Part shown: in pieces, positions 1-10,039 of the stretch
Layout of the letters: every line of letters begins with the position of its first letter
Numbering within the stretch: position 1 is the stretch's first letter
Assembly: GCA_963169045.1 (NCBI GenBank)
Contig: CAUJDF010000039.1
Location: forward strand, 186,001 to 250,000
Direction: 5' to 3'
From: Myxococcota bacterium
Lineage (GTDB): Bacteria > Myxococcota_A > Bradymonadia > UBA7976 > UBA1532
Length of the DNA: 64,000 nucleotides
Position numbers and translations under genes: made by a program
Notes under the pieces: model-generated
Databases searched by the model: none
What the model saw: only the letters and a program-made list of their open reading frames with translations
What the model was told of the DNA's origin: nothing

Positions 1-473
1 ATGGGGATGGCGCCCACGGCCATGCCCACGTTGCCCGCCAGCGCGCCGCCGGCGAGGCCCTCGGCCTGCGCCGGGTCGATGCCGAGCGCGCCCGTGTCGA
101 GCCCGGTCATCATGCTCATGAACCGCTCGCCAATGGCGTCGGTGGCGCCCTCGGGCACCTCGAGCTTGTAGGCGCAGGCCTTCCACTTGAACTTGTCGAA
201 GCCCTCTTCGTCGAACGAGCCCTCGTCGCAGCTGTCGAGGTCGTCCATCGTGCTCTCGTCCTCGAGCAGCTTGTGCTCGAGGTCGAGCAGCTTCCCCTCG
301 GCGAGCAGCGTGGCCTGGCTGAGGCGGTTCGAGTAATCGCTCATCTGGATGGCGATGCCCTCGTGCCCCACCAGCGCGGCAAGGCCGAGGACCAGGATCG
401 CCATCGCGACGACGACCTCGAGGAGGGTGAAGCCGGCGACTCGGCGACGACGAAGCGGAGAGGAGCGCCTCAA
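1..473 (-). CDS. gspI: T2SS minor pseudopilin GspI, 3' end outside window
   Basis: This is a minor pseudopilin of the type II secretion pseudopilus. The visible N-terminus has a short Arg-rich leader, then G|FTLLEVVVAMAILVLG: a prepilin-peptidase site followed by a hydrophobic helix with Glu at +5. After it comes a soluble domain with an acidic stretch (LEDESTMDDLDSCDE). About 157 residues are visible and the C-terminus lies beyond the left edge. No ATG exists; the likely start is TTG at 473, which overlaps the gspH stop (TTTTGA) and has a GAGGAGGAG Shine-Dalgarno inside the end of gspH, implying translational coupling. The GspI assignment rests on position after gspH plus the leader; the family is very divergent. 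Confidence 0.8.
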   Translation of the reverse strand, partial: MRRSSPLRRRRVAGFTLLEVVVAMAILVLGLAALVGHEGIAIQMSDYSNRLSQATLLAEGKLLDLEHKLLEDESTMDDLDSCDEGSFDEEGFDKFKWKACAYKLEVPEGATDAIGERFMSMMTGLDTGALGIDPAQAEGLAGGALAGNVGMAVGAIP

Positions 474-1132
474 AACGACTCCTCCTCTTCGTGGTCCGGC
501 TCGCCGAAGTCGCGCGGCGGGTCGATCTTGCCCGGCGAGCGCTGCACGCGGCCCGTGAAGGGCTGGACCTGCAGCGTGTACCAGGTCTCGTCCTGGTCGT
601 GGGTGTAGATGATCGCCGGTTCGACGCGACCGTCGGGGAAGAAGTAGAGGTACGCCTTGCCCGTGCGGAACATGTCGGTCTGGCCGGTGGTGAGCACGCC
701 CGCGATGTCCATGCCGCCGGCCAGCTGCTTGCGCGGAATGACGCCGTCCTCCTGGAACCGCTGGCGCCGCTCGACGAGCACGCCGTCGGTGTCCTCGCCG
801 CTCGCCTCATCCACGTTGCCGGCCTCCGCGCCCTCGGCGACCTTCTTCTTCGAGAGGAAGACGGGCTGGTCGGACGCCTCGACCCAGTACGCCTCGGCGT
901 CGAGGTCGAAGACCATGCGCATGTAGAGGCCGTGGGCCGCCGCACGGTTGAACGTGTGGCGGATGGCCGCCGCGATCTTGTTCGTCTCGGTCCGCAGCTT
1001 GATGGCGTCGACCCGGGAGAAGCCGCCGATGGCGACGCCGATGGCGAGCACGAGGATGGCGAGGACGACGATGACCTCGAGCAGGGTCAGGCCGCGGGCG
1101 GACCGCCGTCGTCGTGGGGAGAGGCTCGCCAT
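470..1132 (-). CDS. gspH: T2SS minor pseudopilin GspH
   Basis: A minor pseudopilin of about 220 residues, within the usual range. The leader is basic (SLSPRRRRSARG) and is followed by LTLLEVIVVLAILVLAIGVA. The usual Phe at +1 is Leu, but Glu+5 is kept. The soluble domain ends in an unusual acidic tail (EPDHEEEESF). I chose ATG at 1132 rather than GTG at 1138 because AGGTG lies 8 nt upstream of the ATG. It lies 14 nt after gspG and overlaps gspI. In the pseudopilus tip complex GspH connects the major pseudopilin to GspI/J/K. Confidence 0.9.
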   Translation of the reverse strand: MASLSPRRRRSARGLTLLEVIVVLAILVLAIGVAIGGFSRVDAIKLRTETNKIAAAIRHTFNRAAAHGLYMRMVFDLDAEAYWVEASDQPVFLSKKKVAEGAEAGNVDEASGEDTDGVLVERRQRFQEDGVIPRKQLAGGMDIAGVLTTGQTDMFRTGKAYLYFFPDGRVEPAIIYTHDQDETWYTLQVQPFTGRVQRSPGKIDPPRDFGEPDHEEEESF

Positions 1133-1146
1133 CCGCACCGCACCTG

Positions 1147-1602
1147 TCAGCTCTTGCCGCCTTCGCCGCCGGCCTTGACGTCGTCCTCGGTGCCCTCCTG
1201 CTTGTCGGGCCCCTTCGAGATCACCTCGACGCCGCTGCCGCCGTTGCGCGACGGGTTGTAGTAGACGAACGGCTGGTTCCAGGGGTCCTTGGGCTCCGTC
1301 TTCTCCTTCATGTAGGCGGGGCCGCCGCCGGGGGGAGAGATGAGCGCGCGCAGGCCCTCGGACTGCGAGGGGTAGTCGCCGGCGTCGACCTTGTAGAGGT
1401 CGAGCGCCTTCTGGATCTCGTTGATCTTCAGGCGAGCGGTGTTGACCTTCGCCTTGTCGAGCTGCCCCATGACGGCGACGACCACGACCGACGCGATCAG
1501 CGCCAGGATCGCAATGACGATCATGATCTCGAGCAGGGTCATGCCGCGCTGCGCCTTGCGCGCGGCCAGCCGGGCCTTCCTACGGGCGGCGGATGCGTTC
1601 AT
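1147..1602 (-). CDS. gspG: T2SS major pseudopilin GspG
   Basis: The major pseudopilin, which polymerises into the periplasmic pseudopilus. The leader ends RG|MTLLEIMIVIAILALIAS, a classic type IV pilin-like cleavage site with Glu+5. The C-terminal half carries GspG signatures: LYKVDAGDYPSQSEGL, DPWNQPFVYYNPSR and an acidic end matching the calcium-binding region. An in-frame GTG at 1620 would overlap the gspF stop, but a perfect AGGAGG lies 6 nt before the ATG at 1602, so I use that start (151 aa). Prepilin peptidase (GspO/PilD) is not in this window. Confidence 0.95.
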   Translation of the reverse strand: MNASAARRKARLAARKAQRGMTLLEIMIVIAILALIASVVVVAVMGQLDKAKVNTARLKINEIQKALDLYKVDAGDYPSQSEGLRALISPPGGGPAYMKEKTEPKDPWNQPFVYYNPSRNGGSGVEVISKGPDKQEGTEDDVKAGGEGGKS

Positions 1603-1616
1603 GCGCGTCCTCCTGG

Positions 1617-2843
1617 TCACTGGATGAATTCGTTGAGCTGAAGGATGGGCAACAGCACGGCGAACACGATGATGCCGATCGCCACGCCCATGCCGACGAT
1701 CATGAGCGGCTCGAGCAGGCTCGTGAGCGTGGCCACGCGTGTCTCGACCTGCGTCTCGTAGGCCTCGGACACGACGGTCAGCATCTCTTCGAGCTCGCCC
1801 GATCGCTCACCGATGGCGATCATGTGCGTCACGATGGGCGGGAACTTGCCCGAGCGCTTCAACGGGTCGGCCAGGGTCGCGCCTTCCTTGACGGCGAGGC
1901 GCGCCTCTTCGACCACCTCGGCCAGCACCCGGTTGTTGAGCACGTTCTTGGTGATGTCGAGCGCCGTGAGCAGGGGCACGCCCGAGCGCAGCAGCGTCGC
2001 CAGCGTCTTCGTGAACCGCGACACCGCGATCATCAGCGTCAGCGGCCCGAAGACGGGGAAGCCGAGCCGGCGCTTGTCCCAGGTGAAGGCGCCCTTCTCG
2101 GTCCTCTTCCACTTGCGAAAGCCCCAGACCATCGCGATGAAGCCCAGGATGCCGGCCCACCAGTAGTCGCGCATCATGTGACTGATGAACAGGATGACAC
2201 GGGTGATGACCGGCAGCTCCTGCCCCGTGTCTTCGAAGATCTGGGTGATCTGTGGGATCACATAGGTGAAAAGACCGATCAGGATGAGACCGCCGAAGCA
2301 CACCATGAGCACCGGGTACATCATGGCGCTCTGGATCTTCTGCTTCAGGCGGACCTGGGCCTCGTTGAACTCGGCGAGGCGGAGCAGCACCTGGTCCAGC
2401 GTGCCCGACGCCTCGCCGGCGCGGACCATGTTGCCGTACACCTGGTTGAACACCTGCGGGTGCTGGTTCACTGCCGAGGCGAGGCTCGAGCCCTCCTGCA
2501 CGTCGCGGCGGAGCTGGGAGACGATCTTGCGGAACTTGGGCTTCTCGATCTGGTCGGCGCAGGCGCCGAGCGACTCGACGAGGGGGATGCCGGCCTTCTG
2601 AAGCGTCGCGAGCTGACGCGTGAACAGCGCCACATCGATGGCGCTGATGCGCTCGAAGGCGCCGGCGACGTCGACCTCGGTCGACAGGACGCCGCCGCCT
2701 CCCTTCTGGCCCTTGCCGACGCGCGTGAGGAAGATGCCGTCGCGCTTGAGCAGCTGGCGGAGCGTCTTCTCGTTGTCCGCGTCGCGGACCCCCGAGACCT
2801 CCTTGCCGGCCTTGTTCAGGCCCTTGTACTCATAGACCGGCAC
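1617..2843 (-). CDS. gspF: T2SS inner-membrane platform protein GspF
   Basis: The polytopic inner-membrane platform protein of the secretion system (408 aa, normal length). The N-terminus MPVYEYKGLNKAGKEVSG is diagnostic for the family. Two T2SSF domains follow (about residues 70-190 and 275-395), containing motifs such as FTRQLATLQKAGIPL and VSRFTKTLATLLRSGVPLL. Hydrophobic segments lie after each domain. The start is GTG at 2843, 6 nt after the gspE TAA, with the GGAG of the gspE end as a possible ribosome-binding site. It links the ATPase GspE to the pseudopilus. Confidence 0.95.
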   Translation of the reverse strand: MPVYEYKGLNKAGKEVSGVRDADNEKTLRQLLKRDGIFLTRVGKGQKGGGGVLSTEVDVAGAFERISAIDVALFTRQLATLQKAGIPLVESLGACADQIEKPKFRKIVSQLRRDVQEGSSLASAVNQHPQVFNQVYGNMVRAGEASGTLDQVLLRLAEFNEAQVRLKQKIQSAMMYPVLMVCFGGLILIGLFTYVIPQITQIFEDTGQELPVITRVILFISHMMRDYWWAGILGFIAMVWGFRKWKRTEKGAFTWDKRRLGFPVFGPLTLMIAVSRFTKTLATLLRSGVPLLTALDITKNVLNNRVLAEVVEEARLAVKEGATLADPLKRSGKFPPIVTHMIAIGERSGELEEMLTVVSEAYETQVETRVATLTSLLEPLMIVGMGVAIGIIVFAVLLPILQLNEFIQ

Positions 2844-2849
2844 CCGCGC

Positions 2850-4577
2850 TTACTCCAGATCCAGCATGTCGTCCTGCGTGACGCGCAGGACCTCGGCGAT
2901 CGACGTGTCGCCGGCGATCACCTTGCGGGCGCCGTCGTCACGCAGCGTGAGCATGCCTTTCTTGATCGCGCGCTTCTTGATGCTGTTGGAGTCGACGTTG
3001 TCCATGATCAGCTGCCGGATCTCGTCGTCGACGACCAGCATCTCGTAGATGCCCGTACGCCCCAGGTACCCGTTGTCGAGGCACTCGGAGCAGCCCGTGG
3101 GCTGATAGACGTGGCCGGGGCCGCGCGCCAGGAAGCTCTCCATCGTCAGGCCGAGCTGCCGGAGCTCGGACTCGGTCGGGACGGCGGCCACCTTGCAGTG
3201 CGGGCAGAGCACGCGGAGGAGGCGCTGGGCCATCATGCCGATGGTGGACGAGGCCACGAGGAACGGCTCGATGCCCATGTCGACCAGGCGGGTGACCGCG
3301 CTGGCCGCGTCGTTGGTGTGGAGAGTGCTCAACACCAGGTGGCCGGTCAGAGATGCCTGGACGGCGATCTCCGCGGTCTCCTTGTCACGGATTTCGCCGA
3401 CCATCACCACGTCCGGGTCCTGGCGGAGGATGGCGCGGAGGCCGGCGGCGAAGGTCAGGCCGACCTTCGTGTTCACCTGGATCTGGCCGATGCCGTTGAT
3501 CTGGTACTCGACCGGGTCCTCGACGGTGATGATGTTGCGCGACGGGCTGTTGATCTTGGCCAGCGACGCGTAGAGCGTCGTCGTCTTGCCGCTACCGGTC
3601 GGGCCGGTGACCAGGATGATCCCGTAGCTCTTCTGGATCATGTCGGACATGGCATAGAGCGCCTGGTCGCCCATGCCGATGTGCGTCAGGTCGCGAAGGA
3701 CGTTGGCCTTCTCGAGCAGACGCATGACGATGCGCTCGCCGTGGGAGGTGGGCACCGTCGACAGACGGATGTCGATCTCGCGGCCGGCGACCTTGATCTT
3801 GATGCGGCCGTCCTGCGGGATGCGCTTCTCGGCGATGTCGAGGCCGGCCATGACCTTGATGCGGCTCGAGATCGAGGCGTGGAAGCGCTTGGGCGGCTGG
3901 ATGATCTCCTGCAGCACGCCGTCGACGCGGAAGCGCACGCTGATGTGGCGCTCGAAGGGCTCGATGTGGATGTCGCTCGAGCGCTCCTTGACCGCCTGGG
4001 CCAGCAGCGCGTTGACGAGGCGGATGATCGGGGCCTCGTCGTCGGCGTCGTTGATGTCGGTGTCGAGGTTCTCGAGGCCCTCGTCGCCCGACAGGCCGAT
4101 CTCCTCGTTCTCGATGCCCTCCATCACCTGGCTGGCGGCGGCGCGGCGGTCGAAGATCTTGTTGATGGCGTCCATCAACACGTTCTCGGGGACCACCACC
4201 GGCTCGACGTGCGCGCTGAGCATCACGCGCAGCGCGTCGAGGGGCGCGAGGTTCAGCGGGTCGGCGATCGCGACCTGAACGCGCGACCCGCGCCGCCACA
4301 GCGGCAGCAGCAGGTGCGACTTGGCGAAGCTCACCTGCAGGTTGCTGTTGAGCTCGGCGTCGAGGGCCTCGACGTCGAGCGCGTCGAGGAAGGGCAGCCC
4401 CAGCTGCTCGGCGCGGGTGCGCAGCAGCAGAGACGGCTCGATCAGGCGCAGCTGCTCGAGCGCCTCCTCGAGGCGGACGCCCTTCTCCTGGGCGGTCTCC
4501 GCGGCACGCTCGAGCTGCTGGCGCGAGACGTGGCCCCGCTCGAGCAGCATTCGGCCGAGCTCGCTGGTGAAGTTCAA
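2850..4577 (-). CDS. gspE: T2SS assembly ATPase GspE
   Basis: The cytoplasmic secretion ATPase that powers pseudopilus assembly (575 aa). Residues 1-140 form the N1E/MshEN domain. The catalytic core contains the Walker A GPTGSGKTTT (about residue 323), the Asp box/Walker B region (DPDVVMVGEIRD) and the His box (TGHLVLSTLHTND). A zinc-binding element is present as LCPHC...CSEC, characteristic of GspE/PilB-type ATPases. Its first codon overlaps the gspD stop by 4 nt (ATGA), so the two are probably translationally coupled. Confidence 0.96.
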   Translation of the reverse strand: MNFTSELGRMLLERGHVSRQQLERAAETAQEKGVRLEEALEQLRLIEPSLLLRTRAEQLGLPFLDALDVEALDAELNSNLQVSFAKSHLLLPLWRRGSRVQVAIADPLNLAPLDALRVMLSAHVEPVVVPENVLMDAINKIFDRRAAASQVMEGIENEEIGLSGDEGLENLDTDINDADDEAPIIRLVNALLAQAVKERSSDIHIEPFERHISVRFRVDGVLQEIIQPPKRFHASISSRIKVMAGLDIAEKRIPQDGRIKIKVAGREIDIRLSTVPTSHGERIVMRLLEKANVLRDLTHIGMGDQALYAMSDMIQKSYGIILVTGPTGSGKTTTLYASLAKINSPSRNIITVEDPVEYQINGIGQIQVNTKVGLTFAAGLRAILRQDPDVVMVGEIRDKETAEIAVQASLTGHLVLSTLHTNDAASAVTRLVDMGIEPFLVASSTIGMMAQRLLRVLCPHCKVAAVPTESELRQLGLTMESFLARGPGHVYQPTGCSECLDNGYLGRTGIYEMLVVDDEIRQLIMDNVDSNSIKKRAIKKGMLTLRDDGARKVIAGDTSIAEVLRVTQDDMLDLE

Positions 4578-7363
4578 GGTTGGCCTCCGGTGCCGCCCTC
4601 GAGGGGCGGCGGCGCGGGCGCGTCGATCGGGGGCGGGGGGGGCACCGGCGCGGTCGGGACGGTGTCGCCACCGCCCGCCGGCGCGTCGCCGCCGCTGCTG
4701 CCGGGGCCGGCGGGGATGCCCCCACCCGCGCCGGGCGTGGCGGGCAGCGGGCCGTCCACCGGGACGCCGTCGACGTCCTGGGGGAGCGGCGGGCCCTGCT
4801 GCGAGTCGCGGAGCTGCTGCAGCAGGTCCTCTTCTTCTTGCGCGGAGCGGACCGCCTTGTGGATGGCCTCGACGACGCCGTGCTTCTTGCCGTAGTCGAC
4901 GCCGACCACGAAACCCTCGCCCTCCTTGTGGAAGCGGGCGAGGAACTCGCGGTGCTCCTCGAGCTTGCGCTTGAAGATGTTGCTGAAGTCTTCGGGCCCT
5001 TCGATGACGTGCGGGGTGATCAGGAGCAGCAGGTTGCGCCGCTCGCGGGTCTTGCCAGTGTCACGGAACAGGTAACCGAGGATGGGAATTTCCCCCAGGA
5101 TCGGCACCTTGGACTCGGTGTTGAGTTGCTGGTCGCGCTGCAGGCCGCCGATGACGATCGTGTTCTGGTCGCGGACCGACACGGTGGTCTTCACGCTGCG
5201 CTTCGACGTGGTCGGGCCGAGCTGCTGGTCGATGGAGTCGACCTCCTCGATGACCTGCTCGACCTCGAGCGTGACGTAGTTCTCGGCGTTGATGCGCGGG
5301 GTGATCTTCAGGGTAAGCGCCACGTCCTGGCGCTGGACGCTGACCGTCGGGAAGAAGCCGCCGAGGTTGCCGAGGTTGCCGCCGACTGGCTGCGCGCCGC
5401 CGAGGCCGCCGGCGAACCCGGCGACGAAGGGCACGTTCTGGCCGACGATGATCTCCGCCTCCTCGTTGTCGGTGGTCAACAGGTGCGGCGTGCTGAGGAT
5501 GTTCGAGTCGTTGCTCGTCGCCAGCGCGCGCAGGATGGCGCCGAACCGCGGGATGGGCACGCCGCCGATCGTCTCGTTGCCACCGAAGCTGGCGACCGCG
5601 AGGCCCTGGAGGTTGGCGGCGCTCGCGAGGCCCAGCGTGGTGTTGAGCTCGCCGGGCGCGTGCTTGAAGACGAGCGGGATCGCCTCGTCGCCGACGCTGC
5701 CCACCTCGGGCACGGCGCCGTGGAAGCCGATGCCGAAACGGCGGTCGGCGCGGATCGAGACCTCCATGACCACCGCTTCGAGGAAGACCTGGCGGCGCGG
5801 CCGGTCGAGCAGCTCGATCACGTTCTTCAGGGACATGTAGTCCTTCAGCGACGACGTGACGACCAGGGTGTTGGTGTCCTCGTCGGCGGTGATCTGCACC
5901 TCGCCCTCGAAGAGGGTGGCCGAGCCGTCGCCGCCGCCGCCCGCCGCCGCCGCGCCCTCCTTCGGCGCCGCCGCGCGCGCCGGGCGCGCCTGGTTGCCGC
6001 CGCGGCGCGCCTGCTGGCGCTGCTGCGCGTTCTGGCTGAGGTTCGACAGCACGTTGGCCAGGTCGGCGGCCTTCGCGTGGTTGAGCTGATGGATGTGGAT
6101 CTGGCCGTCGCCCGGGATCTCGGTGTCGAGGCGGGCGATCAGGCGCTTGATGCGCTGGTAGCTGCGCGCCGTGGCCACGATGATCAGGCGGTTGGTGCGC
6201 TCGTCGGCGACGACCTTGCTGACCGAGACCTCGTTGTCGGACTCGCCGACCGCCGAGGCGCCCGCCGCGCCGGCGGCGTCCGCCGCGCCCGCCCGGGGCT
6301 TCGCGGCGGCCCGCGCCGCCGGCCGCGCCGCCGCCCCCGCCGCCCCGCGGCCGCCCTGCTTCTGCTCGAAGATCTCGAGCAACTTCTGCGAGATGTCGCC
6401 GGCCTCGGCGTGCAGCACCTGGTAGATCCAGACCTGCTCCTCGCTGCCGGCGACGTCGATGTGCTGGATGAGCTCCAGCAGCTTGCGCATGTTGCTGCCG
6501 GTCTCGGTGATGATCAGCGAGTTGTTGGGCGCGTACGCGATGAACTCCGCGTTCGGCGTCGCCAGCTTCGAGAGGACCTCGCTGACCTCCTGCGCGTCGA
6601 TGAACTTGAGGGGCACGATCTGGGTGACCATGCGGTCCTCGTTCGGCGGCAGGTCGGTGCCCATGCGGATGGGACCGGGGTTCCCGTCGTACTCCTTGAT
6701 CGGGATGATCTTCAGGAACTTGCCGCGCTCCGACAGCGTGTAGCCGTTGGCCTCGAGCGCGGTCAGGAAGGCGCGGTACGCCTCGTCGGCGGTGACCTGG
6801 GTGGGGGAGTAGATCGTGATCTTCTTCCCCTTCAGGCTCTCGGAAAGAATGATGTTCTTCCCGGTCATACAGGCGATCAGCTTGACGACGGCCTCGAGGT
6901 CCTCGTCGTAGATGTCGAGCTGGACGCGCACGCCGGGCCGCAGCCGCTGGCAGTTCTTGATGAAGTCGCTGCCGAGCGTCGGCTTGTCGTCCTTCTTCTC
7001 TTCCTGCTGGCGCCAGCGTGGCGTGTCCTCGCCGCCCGCCGGCTCCGCGCCGCCCGCCGGCGCCGGGGCCGCGCCGGGCCGTCGGGGTGCCGCCGGCGCG
7101 CCGGGCCTGGCGCCACCGCGTGGAGGAGCCGCCGGCTGGTCGGGCTGGTTCTGCGCGAGCAGCGGCTGGCCCGGCATCGGCGCCTTGGCGACCGTCGGCG
7201 GCCCCAACGGCTTCTTCGAAGCGGGGCCGGCCGGCAACGGCGCCTTCGGGACCGGCGCGTCGGCGGCGCCGTCTTCGGGCTGGGCCGCCGCGAAGAGAGG
7301 GACGAGCACGGCGGCGGTCAGCAGCAGGGCGGCGCAAACGTGCAATCGGCGCGGAGTCTTCAT
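4574..7363 (-). CDS. gspD: T2SS outer-membrane secretin GspD
   Basis: The outer-membrane secretin channel. At 929 aa it is longer than the usual 650-700. The N-terminus is a signal peptide (HVCAALLLTAAVLVPLFAAA). A Pro/Ala-rich spacer of about 120 residues follows. Then come N0 (VQLDIYDEDLEAVVKLIACMTGKNIILSESLK begins it), N1, and N2-N3 domains interrupted by two low-complexity Ala/Gly/Arg inserts. The secretin domain has VPFV and the C-terminal core (TVSVRDQNTIVIGGLQRD, VPILGEIPILGYLF). A Pro/Gly-rich tail ends the protein. The extra length lies in disordered inserts. No pilotin gene is visible nearby. Confidence 0.95.
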   Translation of the reverse strand: MKTPRRLHVCAALLLTAAVLVPLFAAAQPEDGAADAPVPKAPLPAGPASKKPLGPPTVAKAPMPGQPLLAQNQPDQPAAPPRGGARPGAPAAPRRPGAAPAPAGGAEPAGGEDTPRWRQQEEKKDDKPTLGSDFIKNCQRLRPGVRVQLDIYDEDLEAVVKLIACMTGKNIILSESLKGKKITIYSPTQVTADEAYRAFLTALEANGYTLSERGKFLKIIPIKEYDGNPGPIRMGTDLPPNEDRMVTQIVPLKFIDAQEVSEVLSKLATPNAEFIAYAPNNSLIITETGSNMRKLLELIQHIDVAGSEEQVWIYQVLHAEAGDISQKLLEIFEQKQGGRGAAGAAARPAARAAAKPRAGAADAAGAAGASAVGESDNEVSVSKVVADERTNRLIIVATARSYQRIKRLIARLDTEIPGDGQIHIHQLNHAKAADLANVLSNLSQNAQQRQQARRGGNQARPARAAAPKEGAAAAGGGGDGSATLFEGEVQITADEDTNTLVVTSSLKDYMSLKNVIELLDRPRRQVFLEAVVMEVSIRADRRFGIGFHGAVPEVGSVGDEAIPLVFKHAPGELNTTLGLASAANLQGLAVASFGGNETIGGVPIPRFGAILRALATSNDSNILSTPHLLTTDNEEAEIIVGQNVPFVAGFAGGLGGAQPVGGNLGNLGGFFPTVSVQRQDVALTLKITPRINAENYVTLEVEQVIEEVDSIDQQLGPTTSKRSVKTTVSVRDQNTIVIGGLQRDQQLNTESKVPILGEIPILGYLFRDTGKTRERRNLLLLITPHVIEGPEDFSNIFKRKLEEHREFLARFHKEGEGFVVGVDYGKKHGVVEAIHKAVRSAQEEEDLLQQLRDSQQGPPLPQDVDGVPVDGPLPATPGAGGGIPAGPGSSGGDAPAGGGDTVPTAPVPPPPPIDAPAPPPLEGGTGGQP

Positions 7364-7387
7364 CCGGATTCGCGTCCCGTCAGGGGT

Positions 7388-8350
7388 TCACTTGATGTCG
7401 TATTCGAGGGTCACCGGCTGGCCGCGGCGGTCGATCTCGATGGGGACGTTGCCCGTCGTCTTCAGCTTCTCGAGGAGCTCGAGCGCCTTGTTGGGGCTGT
7501 CGATCTCCTCGCCGCTCACCGACTTGAGCACGTCGCCGGAGCGCACCCCGAGCTGGGAGAGCAGGGAGCCGGGCCGCACGCCGACGATCTTGAAGCCCTG
7601 GGGCTTGCCGTCGCGGTAGTGCGGGATCACGCGGGCCTGCCGCGTGAGCGTCTCCATGTTCTCGAGCTGCTCGTTGAGCATCTCGCGGTCGATCTCGTAG
7701 CGGTCCTTGCCGACCTTCTTGATGCCCTCTTCGATCTTCTTGGAGCTGTCGTTGGACGCGACGGGGGGCGGGCTGTACGAGCTCGAGGGCGTGTAGGAGG
7801 CGCCCTTGCCCTTCGGCTTGCCGAGCTCGACGCACTCGAACGAAGAGCCGCGGCTGAGAACGAGGCGGCTCCGGTAGATGCGGGCGATCGTGGCGTCGCC
7901 CACGGACTGGCCTTCGCGCACGACGCGCGACTGAGGGGTCTGGCCGTCGTCGACGACGGCCATCGACAGCGGCGACGGCGTGGCGGCCATCGTCGCGAGC
8001 AGCGACACGGGTGCGTCGCTCTCCTTGCACTCGTCGTCGGGGCCCGGCGGCTCGCCGGTGGCCACCGGCGTCTCCTCGATCTCGACGTCTTCCGTCGGCT
8101 CGTCGACCGGGGGCTCGGAGTTGAAGAGGTTACGCCGCTTGACGGACTCGGCGTTCGCCATCGCCGACGAGTCGTCGCGACCGCCGGCCTTGCGGGCCGC
8201 AGGCTCGGTGGAGGGCGCCGCCGGCGTCGTGCCGATCGAGGCGATCTCGCCGGCGACGACGTTGTTGACGACCCGCGCCGCGAGGTAGGCGAGGGCCGCC
8301 AGCGCGACGAGGTTCACCACCCAGAAGTACCGTTTGACCAGGTTCTCCAT
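7388..8350 (-). CDS. gspC: T2SS inner-membrane protein GspC with C-terminal PDZ domain
   Basis: An inner-membrane component that contacts the secretin (320 aa). There is one N-terminal transmembrane helix (YFWVVNLVALAALAYLAARVV), then a low-complexity linker. The homology region follows (KRRNLFNSEP; VGDATIARIYRSRLVLSRG). The C-terminus is a PDZ domain (IVGVRPGSLLSQLGVRSGDVLKSV), which many GspC proteins use for substrate specificity. It is the first gene of the gsp operon, 24 nt before gspD. GGGAG lies 5 nt before the ATG. A sigma-54-type promoter and two palindromic sites sit just upstream. Confidence 0.92.
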   Translation of the reverse strand: MENLVKRYFWVVNLVALAALAYLAARVVNNVVAGEIASIGTTPAAPSTEPAARKAGGRDDSSAMANAESVKRRNLFNSEPPVDEPTEDVEIEETPVATGEPPGPDDECKESDAPVSLLATMAATPSPLSMAVVDDGQTPQSRVVREGQSVGDATIARIYRSRLVLSRGSSFECVELGKPKGKGASYTPSSSYSPPPVASNDSSKKIEEGIKKVGKDRYEIDREMLNEQLENMETLTRQARVIPHYRDGKPQGFKIVGVRPGSLLSQLGVRSGDVLKSVSGEEIDSPNKALELLEKLKTTGNVPIEIDRRGQPVTLEYDIK

Positions 8351-8375
8351 GGACGCTCCCGGGGCCAGGCCATCA

Positions 8376-8390
8376 TCAAGAATCGTGCCG
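8376..8390 (-). promoter_or_regulatory. Candidate sigma-54 (-24/-12) promoter of the gsp operon
   Basis: Reading the minus strand, CGGCACGATTCTTGA matches the sigma-54 consensus TGGCACG-N4-TTGC: GGCACG at -24 and TTG at -12. Mismatches are the first base (C for T) and the last base of the -12 GC (A). The predicted transcript start is near 8365, leaving about 15 nt to the gspC ATG. The adjacent upstream gene encodes a sigma-54 activator, which strengthens the call. Confidence 0.6.
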
Positions 8391-8468
8391 TCTCTCGGCG
8401 CGGGCCGACGGGACGTGGTCGTCCATCGGGAACGCGGCGGAAGCGGCTCCGATTCCCGGGCCCCTCAT

Positions 8469-8481
8469 TGCCAAATTGTCA
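8469..8481. promoter_or_regulatory. Palindromic site 1 (TGNCAANTTGNCA), candidate activator binding site
   Basis: TGCCAAATTGTCA fits the 13-bp odd palindrome TGNCAANTTGNCA. Its centre is about 110 bp upstream of the predicted gsp transcript start, a typical distance for a sigma-54 enhancer site. A second copy is centred 41 bp (about four helical turns) further upstream. Confidence 0.6.
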
Positions 8482-8509
8482 TCGGCCCCGCCAGAACCGC
8501 GGGGACCAC

Positions 8510-8519
8510 TGTCAAATTG

Positions 8520-8522
<3 letters not shown>
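8510..8522. promoter_or_regulatory. Palindromic site 2 (TGNCAANTTGNCA), candidate activator binding site
   Basis: TGTCAAATTGTCA is a perfect match to the same 13-bp palindrome as the site at 8469. It overlaps the stop codon of the NtrC-type activator gene. Its centre is about 151 bp upstream of the predicted gsp transcript start and lies on the same helical face as site 1. Confidence 0.6.
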
Positions 8523-9893
<1,371 letters not shown>

Positions 9894-9952
9894 GCGGAGA
9901 CTCCTGTGGCCGGTGGGGAGTGACTACCGGGCCGCCCGGGTTCCCGCAAGCC

Positions 9953-9971
9953 GGCCTGCAAGCGGCAGGCC
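9953..9971. other. Hairpin in the divergent spacer 9894-10039
   Basis: GGCCTGC and GCAGGCC form a perfect 7-bp stem with a 5-nt loop. It lies between the start of the sigma-54 activator (minus) and the AAA/TPR gene (plus). Its role is unknown. It could be an operator or a leader structure, or simply a product of the high GC. Confidence 0.4.
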
Positions 9972-10039
9972 TCCGGCCCGGCGGCGGGGCGGCGACGGCA
10001 AGACGCGCCGCAGGCCGTTTTCGCGAATCCTGGTGTAGA

